Source: Zymoseptoria tritici IPO323 (lineage: Eukaryota; Ascomycota; Dothideomycetes; Mycosphaerellales; Mycosphaerellaceae). Taken from it: a stretch of DNA of 64,000 bases. Each line of letters opens with the position of its first letter. Position 1 is the first letter of the stretch. The stretch lies in assembly GCF_000219625.1 (NCBI RefSeq), contig NC_018213.1, positions 734,711 to 798,710 on the forward strand, read 5' to 3'. Below the pieces are notes generated by a model. That model was not told the DNA's origin. It made no database searches and saw nothing but the letters and a program-made list of their open reading frames with translations. Of this stretch, positions 34,500 to 46,046 are shown one piece after another. The translations under genes were made by a program, and so were the position numbers.

Positions 34500-35198
34500 A
34501 TGAAACTTCCAATGTTCGGCTCAAATGGCCACTACGTGCCTCTGGATTCCGACCTTCCTGCCGCAGATACCAAAGAGGCCCGAGACGACGAGCTTTCATC
34601 AGGCACGACGCCCAAGTCCTCAAGAGTTCGCATGATGTCAGTTTACGGTGTTGTACTCGTTTTGACGGCCGCTTTCGTCGCCCTTCTTCTGCTTAAGATA
34701 CCACTCGATCTCCGTTCTCGGTCAGATGGTCGCCGCGCACCGGCCGCGGGGCAAGACCACTTCCACTGTGGCAATTCCTCGGCGCAGGCTTTGAAGGCGG
34801 GATGTACCTTCGACCAGCTTTTGTGGGCATGGCTGCCTCCAGATTGTCCAGAGTACGCCAATCAAGAATTCATGAAGGCGGGCGACTGGAGATATTATCT
34901 GGATCCCCTCGGCAAGCAAAGAGCGACCGGAGCATCCTGGACGGCGGCGATGGACAACGAGATCAACCTTTGGGGCGAGAAGGGCGAGCATTTGAGCCAT
35001 TGCGTTTTCATGTTTCTGAGTCTTGGAAGAATCGTCCACGACGGGACAGCGTATCCTCCTCGGCTCGTGAGCAATGAGCACTTGGATCACTGCGCGGAGT
35101 ATCTTCTCGAAGCATTGCGTAAGGGAGATGATTGGCAAACAATGGAGAACTCGGTGGGAAAGGTTTCGTATGAGGAGTACTGCTTCCGATATCATTGA
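34500..35198 (+). CDS. Single-pass membrane protein with two HXXHC motifs, UstYa-related
   Basis: One exon of 232 residues. A cytosolic N-terminus is followed by a membrane helix at about 47-66 (SVYGVVLVLTAAFVALLLLK). The outer part begins with FHCGNSS at 88-94 and AGCTFDQLLWAWLPPDC at 100-116, the HCG / GC-FD / W-P-C signature of a widespread fungal family. Two HXXHC motifs follow: HLSHC at 164-168 and HLDHC at 194-198. Paired HXXHC motifs are the signature of UstYa oxidases, where they are needed for activity, so this protein may be a distant oxidase paralogue. It is divergent to the broken UstYa-type gene and near the tyrosinase, as in dikaritin-type clusters. The frame is fully open. The exact reaction is unknown. 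Confidence 0.82.
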   Translation: MKLPMFGSNGHYVPLDSDLPAADTKEARDDELSSGTTPKSSRVRMMSVYGVVLVLTAAFVALLLLKIPLDLRSRSDGRRAPAAGQDHFHCGNSSAQALKAGCTFDQLLWAWLPPDCPEYANQEFMKAGDWRYYLDPLGKQRATGASWTAAMDNEINLWGEKGEHLSHCVFMFLSLGRIVHDGTAYPPRLVSNEHLDHCAEYLLEALRKGDDWQTMENSVGKVSYEEYCFRYH

Positions 35199-36085
35199 TC
35201 GTGGCGAGTTTGACAAGTGAGGGCTTGCTTGACAAGCGCACTGATGCTGTCGGTTACGTCAAAGCATCGCTGAGGCGAGTAGACGGGATGACGCATCACG
35301 ACTTGGAGAGTCTCGTCTCGACAGGCGTGTCTGTCTATGTGGCTGAGTTAGCACTTCGTACAATGCCATATAGCCTCGAGTTTGATATCGTGATGATCAG
35401 ATGTTGCTTAATCTCGAGAACCATCATTCCCCTGGGTGGACTTTTGACTCTTCGTGACAACGGAAAGTCTGGCTGTGCGGGTGCTGAGCGAACTGAACGT
35501 GTCACTCTTTTACCGATTAGCATGCTCGTCGCGCACCGTGATCCGCATGACACATAGTGACCGGCTGCTTCCATTGAATCACTGCAGTGGCGCGTAGTGA
35601 ATTGGCGAGAATGCTCGTCCACTGCGAATCTTGGATTTCGAGCTGTTTGATGACTTTGGCGAAGGGAGATCGCATAACCGCATGCGACGTGTCTCCGTAG
35701 ATGCTTGCTTCTTATCGTTCCTACTACTCTCGTGCAATGATGTACGAGCCCAGTCGGCGTCTCGTGTCATAGGGGGTTTACTTTGAAAAATCTCAGGGCG
35801 GGCATTACTTACGGCAGATCCGCCTCGCATTGTGAGCGGTATGCCAGTGATCACACAATATGCTCGCATGGCCGACCAACAGCATGAGAGCATGGCCGGC
35901 CGAGACGTGCCTGCCTTTTCGGGGCATGATTGGCATGAGAGACGAACACGCGACGCGGAGCTCCAGAGTGTCCGAGGGGTCCAAATCCTGCCTCGTGCAG
36001 ATCTGCGGGCGCCTCGGGTATCCGGGATCGCGCTCTAATCCGAAGTTTCCCTCACTACCTCCATTTATCGATTTACCGGATTAAC
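35199..36085. other. Non-RIP island sequence without a recognised gene
   Basis: 887 bp of normal composition lie between the HXXHC gene and the RIP-mutated repeat. Several ORFs of 60-120 codons exist on both strands but none resembles a known family, has family-type motifs, or shows the repeated core peptide with Lys-Arg sites expected of a dikaritin precursor. A GTAAGT donor-like site on the minus strand near 35,808-35,813 leaves open a small spliced gene. The transition to mutated sequence at about 36,060-36,090 is abrupt. Confidence 0.5.
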
Positions 36086-36930
36086 TATATGGCTCAATGG
36101 CTATATATAGCCCTGATTAACACACTTACGTTGCACTGTTGCTATGCTATAGTGTCGTTGTTGTCGCTGTCGTCGCCGTCGCTAAGCTACTATATATACG
36201 ATAAGTCCTTACGCCCTCTACCGATATATATACGCCCTTACGCCTTACGCCCTCTACGCGTATATCTATAAGCGGCTCTTACTAGAGCTCTTAGCGTAAT
36301 CTCGCTTACCCTCCGCCGCCGCCGCTATACTACGCCTACCGCCTAATTATAACTACCTCCGTAAGGAAATTAAGGTTCTACTAAACGTCTTAGGACTTAT
36401 ATATAGAGCCGTAAGAGCATAGATAAAAGACGAGAAGGGCGTAGATATCTCGTATACTACATTTAAGCGTATAATAGCTACTTAGGGGATTATAATAAGG
36501 CTACGCCGCCTAGAGCTTAGTAACTATAATAAGGAGCGTCTACGTATAAGGATTAATAAGCTGTTTTAGTAGACGGATAAGAACGATAGTAAGTGCTATA
36601 CGATCCTATAGTTAGACAGATTTAAGCTCTCGAAGTAGTAGTTCGTTTAATTAAGGAAGAGTATAGGCTACTACTATAGAATCCCTAAGGACGATTTACT
36701 ATCCTACTATAGTAGGTAGAATCGACTACTACTAACCTAAGGCACTAAGAGGTAAGTGCATAAGTGCCTTAAGGGCGCGGTATCGAGCGTAGAATTATAT
36801 TAAGAAATAAGTAGTAGCTATAAAGTACATTAAGTACTACCGACGACTAGTAATGTTATTATTAGATCCTTAAAAAAAGGAAGAATCCGACTACTATACA
36901 TCGCTAAGACCTAAAACTACGCTATACTAT
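36086..36930 (+). repeat. RIP-mutated repeat with a plus-strand ORF remnant
   Basis: Read through stops, about 36,340-36,800 on the plus strand gives a continuous protein-like stretch. It contains YNYLRKEIKVLLNVLGLIYR, then SYTTFKR-IAT-GIIIRLRR and a basic region. The pattern recalls helix-turn-helix or Clr5-type DNA-binding segments of fungal mobile elements, but I cannot name the family. It is divergent from, or end-to-end with, the minus-strand ORF that ends near 36,960. Confidence 0.35.
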
Positions 36931-36959
36931 AAACTATGTTCGACACTATTTGCCCTATA

Positions 36960-39900
36960 ACATTTCCCTCCCCTACTTATTATATGTCTATACTATAGAT
37001 ATAATAAGCACTACTTAATAGCGACTAAGTTCCTTAATATCGTCGTAACGAAGATCTAGCTTATTAAGCTAGTTCTTAGCGAGCTAGTCCTCTTCCTTAC
37101 TACCGAACTATAGGTATTGCTAGTAAACCTACTCTATAGTCGGTACGTATCCGTCGGCAACGCGACCGGAGGTGCTAAAAATAGGCAGATCCTTAGTATT
37201 AGTCTTAGCCGAGGGGTTACGAGCCTTACTCTCCTCGACTATGTTACCCTTAGCATTAATAGTTACCTTTAAACCCTTACTATTATTACGGTCGTTAATT
37301 TCCTAGGCTATTTCCTTAACCTATAGCTTACTCTTATTCTTAGCTAGTGCGGCTATACGCTCGGTACGCTCTATATCGCTCGCGCTTACCTTCTCGTACT
37401 TACTACCGCTAAAGTAGCTATTATTAAATCTAAAGGCTTCTTACTCTTGCGGACGGACGTAGTCGGCTATAGTAAGGAAGACGCGAGCGACTAATGTAGC
37501 GCGAGTCTTAGTAATATACTCCTTACGGTAGGATTTAGACTTAGAGAAGAGGGCATCTTAGTTAGCCTTAATACCGGCATCGAGGTAGGTAGTAGCACCG
37601 AGAATAGCGTTAGATAGAGCACTCTACGTACGGATAACTACCGAGGTAGGGAAGGGCGTAGTCGGTGTACCGTAGTTATTAGGCTTACTAGACGGAGTCT
37701 TAAAGCTAGGCATACGTACGGAGTAGGAGTAGGCAAGCTCGGCGACGGTACTAGCTAAGGCATTCTCGATAGTACTACCGGGCTTACTAGCGACAAACTA
37801 TAGTAGAGTAGTTATACGTAGCTTAGTTACTAGTCCGGTAGATCTATACGGAAGTAGTAGATAAGAGATACGAGCAACACCGGCCTTTACTAGCTAAAGA
37901 TGCTAGTTAGTCTTAAATTCCCGAAGATCCTCTATAGTAATTATCTTGTCGGTAATCGTTAGAACTATCGTATTACGTAGACTAAGCTTAAAGCGAGCAT
38001 CCTTCGTCGCAGCCTCCTTGTCTATACCCTTAGCGACTTTAGAGTCGATAAGTGCCTACGTACGCTCCTCTATGTTAGTATACTACTTCTTCTAGTGTAG
38101 GTGCATACCGGGGATAATTAGGGTGCAGTTCTCCTTATCTTTATCGGTAAGGGAGACTAAACCTTAAATTATTATTACTATTAACTTATTACCCTCGAGC
38201 ATGTCGATAGGGTTGTAATCTATATGCTTAAAAGTAGTAAACGCCCCCGGAAGCGTAAGCTTAGCGTAGTACGGGTATAAGTAGAGGTTTATTACCTTAT
38301 CTAGTCGGAGAAGGCACTATAATACGTAGTACATTAGGTCTTAGCGTATACTCTACTATATTAGCGAGTAGAAGTAGTTGCGCAACTAGCTAATGTCGTT
38401 AGTGCCGGGAGGTGTAAGGAAATAATAGTAGTACATCTTAAACTCGCTCTTAAAGATGTATAGAAGGTCGAAGTTCTTCTACTAGCCGAAGATGTTAATA
38501 GCGATCGTGCCGTCTAGCTAGAACTAATCGTAGACTCCGGGCAGTATAGCTTTAGCGGCTATAGAGAAATCGTCGTTTATTATATAAACCTCGAACACTA
38601 ATTTGTTAGGGATCTTACGGTACATAAGGTAGGCGTCGCGGGGATAAGGGGACCGAGCAAACTTCTTAACATTAGCGTAGGCATTATTAGTTAATAAGAA
38701 AGCCGCAATACGATTACCGGTGTTGTTCGCGTAGTCGATAATGCGCTACATAGCGGTGTCGTAGCTAAGTGCGTTAACGTAATATCTAGCCTTTCTAAGA
38801 AGCTAATGCTAATGCGCGAAGTAGATGTAGTAACCGTCGCTTAGGTAGGTAGTAGCAAGAGCTATAACCGTATTAACTTTAGCACGAGCAGCTACGGTAA
38901 TTGTAGCCTTATCCTTAAGGCGAGTAAGTTTCTTAATTTTCTCGATAACCGCCTTTAAGGCGGCTTTCCGAACAGTATGCTATCCGAAAGGTTAGTAGTT
39001 ACGGATACATTCGGGCGGAAGCATATGTAGTTATCCTTAATTCTAGCCTTTATAGCTATAGTCTTAATACCGCGGTTGCGACGACCTAGCTTGTCCTTAA
39101 AGTCGTCGTTGCTAGTATTATCCGTATTATCTTCCTCGGCGTTATCGCCGCGCGTAGCTACAAGCGTAGTAGTAGTAGCATAGGCACCTACGCGTAGCCG
39201 TATAGTCGGCCGAGCACTCGCCGCATCCTTACTAAGAGGACGCACTTCTTAGTTATCGATATCTTAAAGGGCCTCGGCTAAGAGCTCGTCTTCCTTAACT
39301 TGTCGTGCCGCGCTAGCATCGAACTTATTCGTAAATTTAGCGCTAGAGCGTATATAGCCGCGGTTAGGTAATAAAGTGCGAGTAGGCTTAGGGCTATTAA
39401 CCGGGCTCTTAGGGTAGTCGATAGTAAGGGCGGCAGCAGGGTGGAATCTAACAAGCGCACCTTATATATTAATGCGGTATTAAGAGTAGAAGAGTAGGTT
39501 CGCCTTTATCTTATTACTACGGTTATTAATAGCCTTTTCTAATTCTTCTAATTCCGAGCGCGTAATTGCGCGCATAGTAGTGTCCGGATCGTTCTTAACA
39601 TTCTAAACTACTAGCTTAATATCGCTAACGGTAATTTCGGTCGTACGGGTAGTACGGGTTTTACTAATATTAGTAATTATAGTACGAGTAAGAGTATTAA
39701 TTATTTACTCTACTTTCTTCGAGGAGTTAATAAGTGCACTTATGTACTTATTAAAGTCGTTAGAGCGCACTTTGTTAATTATAAAGTACGGATGTACGAC
39801 TATACTCGGGGCATCCTCGATTTAAAGGTTTATACTTAACGTATAGCGATACTAGTCGTTACGCTTTGCCGAGTCGCGAGAAACTTAAAGATTAGCGGAG

Positions 39901-40180
39901 TAGTTCTTAACTTTACTATTAAGCAGATTAAAGTAATTAACCTCGACTAGGTAGTAGACTACTAGCTCCTTATCGAATAGTATACGTATATTGTTAGTAG
40001 TTGCCTTTATAGCTACGCCGAAAGCCTTAAGCTTCTTAGCTATGTCTACGTAGAACTAGAGTGCTTCTTCCTTATCGAAGTTTGCCGCGTAGGCACGAAT
40101 TTTATTAATGCTGCTAAAGGTGTTACCGTTATATTAGATAGGGGTAAGTAGCGCGCCTTATAGTATAAGCGTAAGCGCTT
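36960..40180 (-). pseudogene. Long ORF of a mobile element with a candidate 2-oxoglutarate/Fe(II) oxygenase domain (RIP-broken)
   Basis: About 3.2 kb on the minus strand can be read as one protein of roughly 1,070 residues if RIP-type TAA/TAG codons are taken as Gln or Trp. Near 38,235-38,085 it reads FTTFKHIDYNPIDM, then a GLVSLTDKDKENCTLIIPG stretch and MHLH. An HXD motif, a VSL strand and a distal PG-x-H fit the double-stranded beta-helix iron site of 2OG/Fe(II) oxygenases, and similar sequences belong to an expanded fungal family. The N-terminal third is polar and repetitive; the C-terminus is basic. Its setting inside a mutated repeat suggests element cargo or an element-encoded enzyme. 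Family membership is judged by eye only. Confidence 0.45.
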
Positions 40181-40785
40181 ATAAAGTCGAGTCGGCTATC
40201 TAGGCCGGTTGTAAAGGGAGTAGTAAACGAGGATGTTAATAAGGAGGTTGTAGTCGTAAGAAGTAACTCGAGAAAATGTATAAGAACTACCGGTAGGAGA
40301 AAATAAGGCTAGCCGGCTACTCCCGATTAAGGCGGAAAGTAGTAGTTAATATACACCTACTATAAGTGTCGATGTTAAGTGCGAGTAGTTGCGCTTTAGT
40401 ACGCACGTTAAAGAGCGTAGTTAGTTTAGTAGTTCGCTATTTCTAGATAGTCGAGCTAGTGCTAGTTACTACCTTAATGCGGCTGTTTTCCCTCGATTAC
40501 CCCTGGGGGTAGCCCGGGGTAATACCGGGACGGGGTAGCGGGGACGGCGGCAGCAGCCGCGATATAACAATACTAGTCGCAGCGACAGTTGTTAGTAAAT
40601 TCTAGATGTTTATAAACCTTCTATTAGAGGTAAATTGTTTCTAATTGTTAGAAACTGCTTATAATTATTCCGGAAGCGTAGCTAAGCCCCTAAAAAGCTT
40701 TACTACTTACTGTTCTTTCTCCTCTTCTTCCTTACTACGCCTTACAATTAATAGTAGTGTTCTAGCAGCGATAATTCCGCTTATT
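40181..40785 (+). repeat. RIP-mutated host sequence left of the LINE nest
   Basis: This sequence flanks the LINE nest and continues at 54,766. A plus-strand reading frame from 40,645 runs open to the target site at 40,786-40,799 and continues in phase on the far side of the nest. A GC-rich patch (GGGGTAGCCCGGGG type) lies at 40,500-40,560. I do not recognise the element. Confidence 0.4.
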
Positions 40786-40799
40786 AAGCTACTCTACTC
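40786..40799. repeat. 14-bp target-site duplication of the outer LINE A, left
   Basis: AAGCTACTCTACTC is found here and exactly again at 54,752-54,765, after the tail of the last LINE in the nest. The pair defines the nest as one 13.95-kb insertion in the host repeat. Confidence 0.88.
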
Positions 40800-41634
40800 C
40801 ACACACATCGACATCCGCACTTCCATTGCACACCCAATATTGACCCGATCATTACTAAACACGCACTATTCGAAAGCCCTTATCAAGGCCGTTCCAACGA
40901 ACCCGCATTCACCCCGCTGCCCTTAAAACCTACGCCGCTACTGGAGTTCAAAGATTCACCTTGTTGCCCCCTTTAGGGTGCAAATTTTGAAAGCTAGACC
41001 CTAAACTGCGGGATTTGGCCCCCACCTCCGAAACCTTATTCCGACCTTACCTCCCCTATACTCGAAACATTCCCTATTTAGGGCATTGCATAAGGAGGGT
41101 TTACAACCTGTACTACAACACTTTAACATACTACAACACAACTAATACGCCGCCGATTCGGACGCCGTGTAGCCCGTTTAAAAGCCCTCGACGAGAGCTT
41201 TTATTCTAGCTATCAAACGCCTAATTTAGTCGAATTTTGAAAGAGCTAAAGGCTAAACAAGAGCAGTGTTCCTAGGATATACAAACATATACATACACTT
41301 AGTTCTCTCTATACTAGAGTTACCTGTTGTCCTACGCCGCCGAGAGAGGAAGCTAAAGGAGCAGTGTAGCTTAGTAAGGACGAATTTGCACCTCTAGGGA
41401 TTAGAGTAGTAGTACTATTGTTTGTTTGTTTGTTTGTTTGTTTGTTCTATTTACGTCCTGTAGGAGTCTATGACTATATAGGACGGCTGTCTCGCGACAG
41501 CAGTCTATCTATGTACAATCGTTGTTCTCTCGTATCTCTTGACCTTAGGGAAAGACCCGTACCTAGGATAGTAGCTAGCTAGTATCGAAGGACTTTAAAG
41601 AAAGACAAATAAGGAAAAGTAAAAGGAGTGTAGG

Positions 41635-44600
41635 CTAGACGGTCTCGTCTTCGCCTCTTGCTAGGTGCTAGGACCTAAAAGCAATCTTTGTATCCGAGAG
41701 AAAGGTAGTAAGGTGTTTCCGGAGTTCCTTATCTTCTACTATTTCTAGTAGAGATTGTGCTTGTCGTAGCGGTAGTAGCCTAAATACATCGTAGATAGGG
41801 CAGCTATATACAAGGTGTTCTGCTATTTCTCGTCGTCCGTAAGGGCAGTCTAGCGTCGTTACGTGTCTAAAGCGATAGAGATAGGACTTTAGGTATCCGT
41901 GTCCTAATAGGATAGTATAGAAGGCACTAGTTAAAGCGCGTCTTCCTCCTATTCTATGTTTTCCTAGCGAGCTCTATAGAAATCGACTAAGGTAGCTATT
42001 TGTATTCCTAGGTACCTTGTTAATCTCCTGTTGTCTTGCTATTTCGTATCGGGTTTTCCAGACGCTAAAGAGATCGTCTTTTGCGTAGTTAGCCCTCTTG
42101 TGTTCTACGAAATGCTTATATTGTCGGAGTCGATAATAGAGTAGTTGTATCTATGTTCTCTGTCGTTTTTGCGGAAGTATCTCTCTCGAGTCCTCGTGTT
42201 AGACTTCTCGCGTATCCGAAGGCGCGCTTTAGATAGCGAGTCTTATAGGGTGGTTTTCGGGTAGCTTTGCTGCGCGTAGAGAGTATAAAATTAACTGTCT
42301 CTCTAGGCGTAGATCCGGGGGGAAGAGATTTGACTCTACCTCGGACAGGACGTTTGGGGTAGTACGGAAAACGCCTAGGATCTTTCTACAAGCTTTACTT
42401 TATAGAGATACTAGAGGTTTTATGCTCTTTTTCGACCGCTACTAAACCGGGGCCCCGTAGTCTGCTATTATAGTAACGCAGGCTAGGTAGATCTTTCTTA
42501 ACGATATAGAAGATAGACCGCGTTCGGTATTTGCTAGTCTTTCTAATCGATAGAATGCCGCTTGTGCTTATGCCGATCTTATTGCAATGTGCTCCTTAAA
42601 GGTAAGACCGGCGTCTAGCTAAATCCTAAGCTACCTTATCGCTTTCTTTGCCGGGCGAACAATGTCGCTGTTTGGAAGAATTACCGGGCAATCGGACCCT
42701 TTCCCTTTTAAGAAGTGTACTAGGTCTGTCTTTGCTAGGTCGAAAGCAATCGAGTTCTTCTTTCCTAGGTCTATTAGCCTTCTTGCCTTACGTTCTAGTA
42801 CCTTAGAGTTCTTCTTAAGGGACGTAGACGAGGTAGATAGTCTAATGTCGTCGACGTAGGAACTAGGAGTAACTCCTTGTAGCGAGAAGAATATGTCGCG
42901 CGTATAGATAAGAAAGAGGATAGGAGACATCGGGCTGCCTTGCAGAACGCTAATCTCTACGTCCTAGAATTCCTGTATCTGTCCGTCGAATGCTATTCGT
43001 AGGCGTCTATTGCTTATAAACAACTGAACCTAACGTATAAGGCTGTACGGAAGCCTTAACTGGATTATTATTCTTAATAGTCGGTTCTTTGTAATGTAGT
43101 TGTATGCTCCTCTTACGTCGAGGAAGATAACCGAAGTCTTCTTTTTCTTTCTTCGATTCTCCTCGATTTCGTTTGTTAAGAGAAGCACCGTATCGATAGC
43201 CGATTTCTTCTTTCGCCCTCCTAACTGCGAGTCGTGTAGAAGGGGCTTCGTCTCTGCGATAATCCCTAGGCGTTTTGCGAGTATTCTCTCGCTAATCTTG
43301 CCGAGGCAGTTTAGGAGAGAGATAACTTAGTAGGCCTTAGGGACCGAATAGTCTGGTTTTCCCGGCTTTGCTAGAACTGCGCCTGTCGCAACTTTCCAGC
43401 ATCGGGGGTAGTGTCCTTCGTCGAGTAGCCTACTGTATATACGTAGAAAGGTAATAGGAATAGTGCCGTACGCTTTACTAATAATAGCTTGCGTAATGCC
43501 GTCTGGGCCCGGCGTTTTTCCTTTTACTATCTTCGTGCTATAGGCGGCAGCGAGTTCCTCTTCGGTTAGCATAGTCCAGCCCTAATCCCCGGCTGTATAC
43601 GCTTCCTAACGTCTAGGTAGAGGTTCCTCGGCAGGAGGGCGCGGAAATAAGGCTTCAGAGAAGGCCTTACATTTCCCCTCGAAAGAATCTTCGTTGTTTA
43701 TCGTAGGTATCTGTCTTCGGCTGCTATTCCTAGTATAGGACATAGCTTTAAAGATAGATTTCGAGTCTTCTTTTTCGAGGAAAGCGTTCTAGTAGTTCTT
43801 CTTAGCTGTTTTAATAGCTTGGAAGTACTCGTTTCTCGCTTTCGTATACGCCTCTTTCTCGTCTAGCGTCGGCGTACGTCCGCAGGTAAAGGTCTGTCTA
43901 TATGTTCTAGACATTGTACGGCGTAGCGTGCGTAGCTCTCTATTCTACCAAGGTTTTGCGCAGGCGTGTACTACTTTCTCTGGGATTGCTTCCCGCATCG
44001 ATTCGGTAATACACGAGGTAAAGGAGTCTGCGATGTCGTCGAGGGAGTTCGTATAGTTAATAGACGTCGCCTTGCTTATTAGGAGATCTGTAAACAGTTC
44101 CTAATCCGCGGAAGCTATATCTAGAACTACTTTCTTCTATTAGGCTCGATCTTGCGCGCTAATAAGGTCTATAGATATAGCCTTATAGTCTGAGCCTGTC
44201 GGAATCGTTCTCTAGTCGATTTCTTTCGTAGATAAGGATCCTCTTGTGAACGTAAGGTCTAGGACCGACTCTGCGTCTAGGTGCGGCCTATAGAAGGTCC
44301 CGACACCTATCGTATTACGTAGAGTAAAGCCCTAGTCTTCTATCCACTTTATAAATTCGCGGGCGCTAGTAGTATCCTTTCCCCTCGGATCCTAGGACGG
44401 GTGTCTAAGGTTAAAGTCTCCTACTAGTAGAGTGTTTGGAAGGAACGTGTTGCGTAGAGAGTAGAGGATTCTCTCTGTTATTCGTCGGTTTTGCGGGTTC
44501 TCGGTATCCCGAAGGTCCTTCTTGTTATAGAGATTAACTATTTGGATCTTGTTGCCCTTCTTGTCTGAAATAACAAAGGAAAGTATGTCGCTGTCGTCTA

Positions 44601-44880
44601 ATAAAATAGGAGAGATATTAACGTTAAGTCTTATGCTAATATATAGTATTGTTCTTGGCCGGATCGTCGAATCCGTAGTCGTTAGGAATAGCTAGTTGTA
44701 TTCCCGGTGTGCGATAGATCTTGTCTCTTTGTAGCCTGTTATCGGGTCTTCTATAGTCCACGGTTCCTGGACTAGTAGAAGGTCGGCTTTCTACTTAACC
44801 GCGACGTCTAAGGTAGACTCTGTAGCCTCGATAGATCAGTTAAGATTAACGTGGAAAATCCGTAGAGAGTGTTCTAACAT
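41635..44880 (-). pseudogene. LINE A ORF2, copy 2, broken
   Basis: A 3,246-bp frame with ATG at 44,880 and TAG at 41,637-41,635, interrupted by scattered TAG/TAA codons. The reverse transcriptase core is open from 42,930 to 42,631 and contains SPILFLIYTRDIFF and YVDDIRLST. An upstream open stretch at 43,572-43,327 contains the GKTPGPDGITQAIISKAY motif of the reverse transcriptase start. The endonuclease lies at 44.85-44.15 kb. It is the second-best preserved ORF2 in the window. Confidence 0.88.
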
Positions 44881-44899
44881 GTAGAACGTTCTAGGGGCC

Positions 44900-45480
44900 T
44901 CCCTTTCTGTTGTATACGATCCTTCGCCTTCTCGACTCTTAGGCTGTCCGCGCCTACGTATAGACAGTTTTAAATAGCCCTTTTTGCCTCCTCCTCGGTG
45001 GCAAAACCTACTAGAACTGTCGCCCTAGTAAGAGTCCTTCTTCTCTCTTTGTTTGTTAGCCAAATCGGGGTGCCTACGAGTTTAAGACCTCTATTAAAGG
45101 TCTTAATTTCTCGTTAAATATCCTGTAGGCCCGTTGGCGTGTTAAAGTTCGCGGTCGAGACGCCGTAGACTACGACCTTGTGCCAGAGAGAGTCCTCTAT
45201 TACCCGTACCTCGCCTACGATATTAGTAACCTTAGTAAGGCTATCGATTGTTCGTTAGCGGGCTTTCTCTGTTGCAAAGTTTAGGACAATATTACCCCGA
45301 AATGATTTCTTTATCGTAAGGACAGCTAGCTCTTGGTCTTCGCCTTTAAGAGCGTCGTTAATTTTGTCTCGGGTTGCGATCTAGTCGAGTTCCTTCTCTT
45401 TATCCTTTAGTACAAGGATAAGAGGCATCGGTTCTGCTTGTTCTTTCGGCTTGCTAGCCCTCCGGGAGATAGTCGTCTAC

Positions 45481-45513
<33 letters not shown>

Positions 45514-46046
45514 ATTGTCTTTGTTGTCGAGGAGGTAGAGGTAGAGGTAGCGGATCCGCTGTCTCCCTTAATAACGTCTGCGAAAGTAGGCTTCTTTGCC
45601 TATGCTGCTAGTTTCTTTGTTGTTATTTCTAGGTTCGAGACTTGCTTTGCGAGGATTTAGGACGTTGTCCTAAAGTCTGTACGCTCGGTAAAGTGCCGAA
45701 AGACTTCGAGAAGGTCGAGAACCCGGGTTTGTTCTCCTAGAAACCCGACTAGATCCCCCGCCGCTTCGACTAGTAGCTGTCGGGCTTATAGGATCTTCTT
45801 GTTCGCAGGCGTGTAAGAGAGTGTTTGTTTCTTTCCGAGAGAAGGGCTACGAGTTGGGGAGTTACTAAAATCGAAGGGGTTTTGCCTTTTCCTAGGTAGG
45901 AAAGGAAAGCCGGTTCTTTTTAGTAGTTCCTCTAGTAACGGCAGGGTTTTAAGAGACTTAAACGTAACTTCCTCGTCCCCTCTAGCCGTAGCTTTTAGAG
46001 TCTAAGGGGCTAAGCCTGCGTCTGTTATTTCCATCTCGGTAGACAT
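44900..46046 (-). pseudogene. LINE A ORF1, copy 2, broken
   Basis: The frame starts at the ATG 46,046-46,044. A pure GTT repeat of eleven units (45,481-45,513) would encode poly-Gln or poly-Asn depending on frame and is the cleanest version of this tract among the copies. The ORF ends close to the ORF2 start near 44,9xx. A nucleic-acid binding role is inferred from position; stops interrupt the frame. Confidence 0.65.

Noticed and set aside
35195..35557. 120-codon ORF directly after the HXXHC membrane protein gene
   Set aside because: It lacks an ATG at its start, has no recognisable domain and begins inside the stop region of the previous gene; probably 3' UTR.
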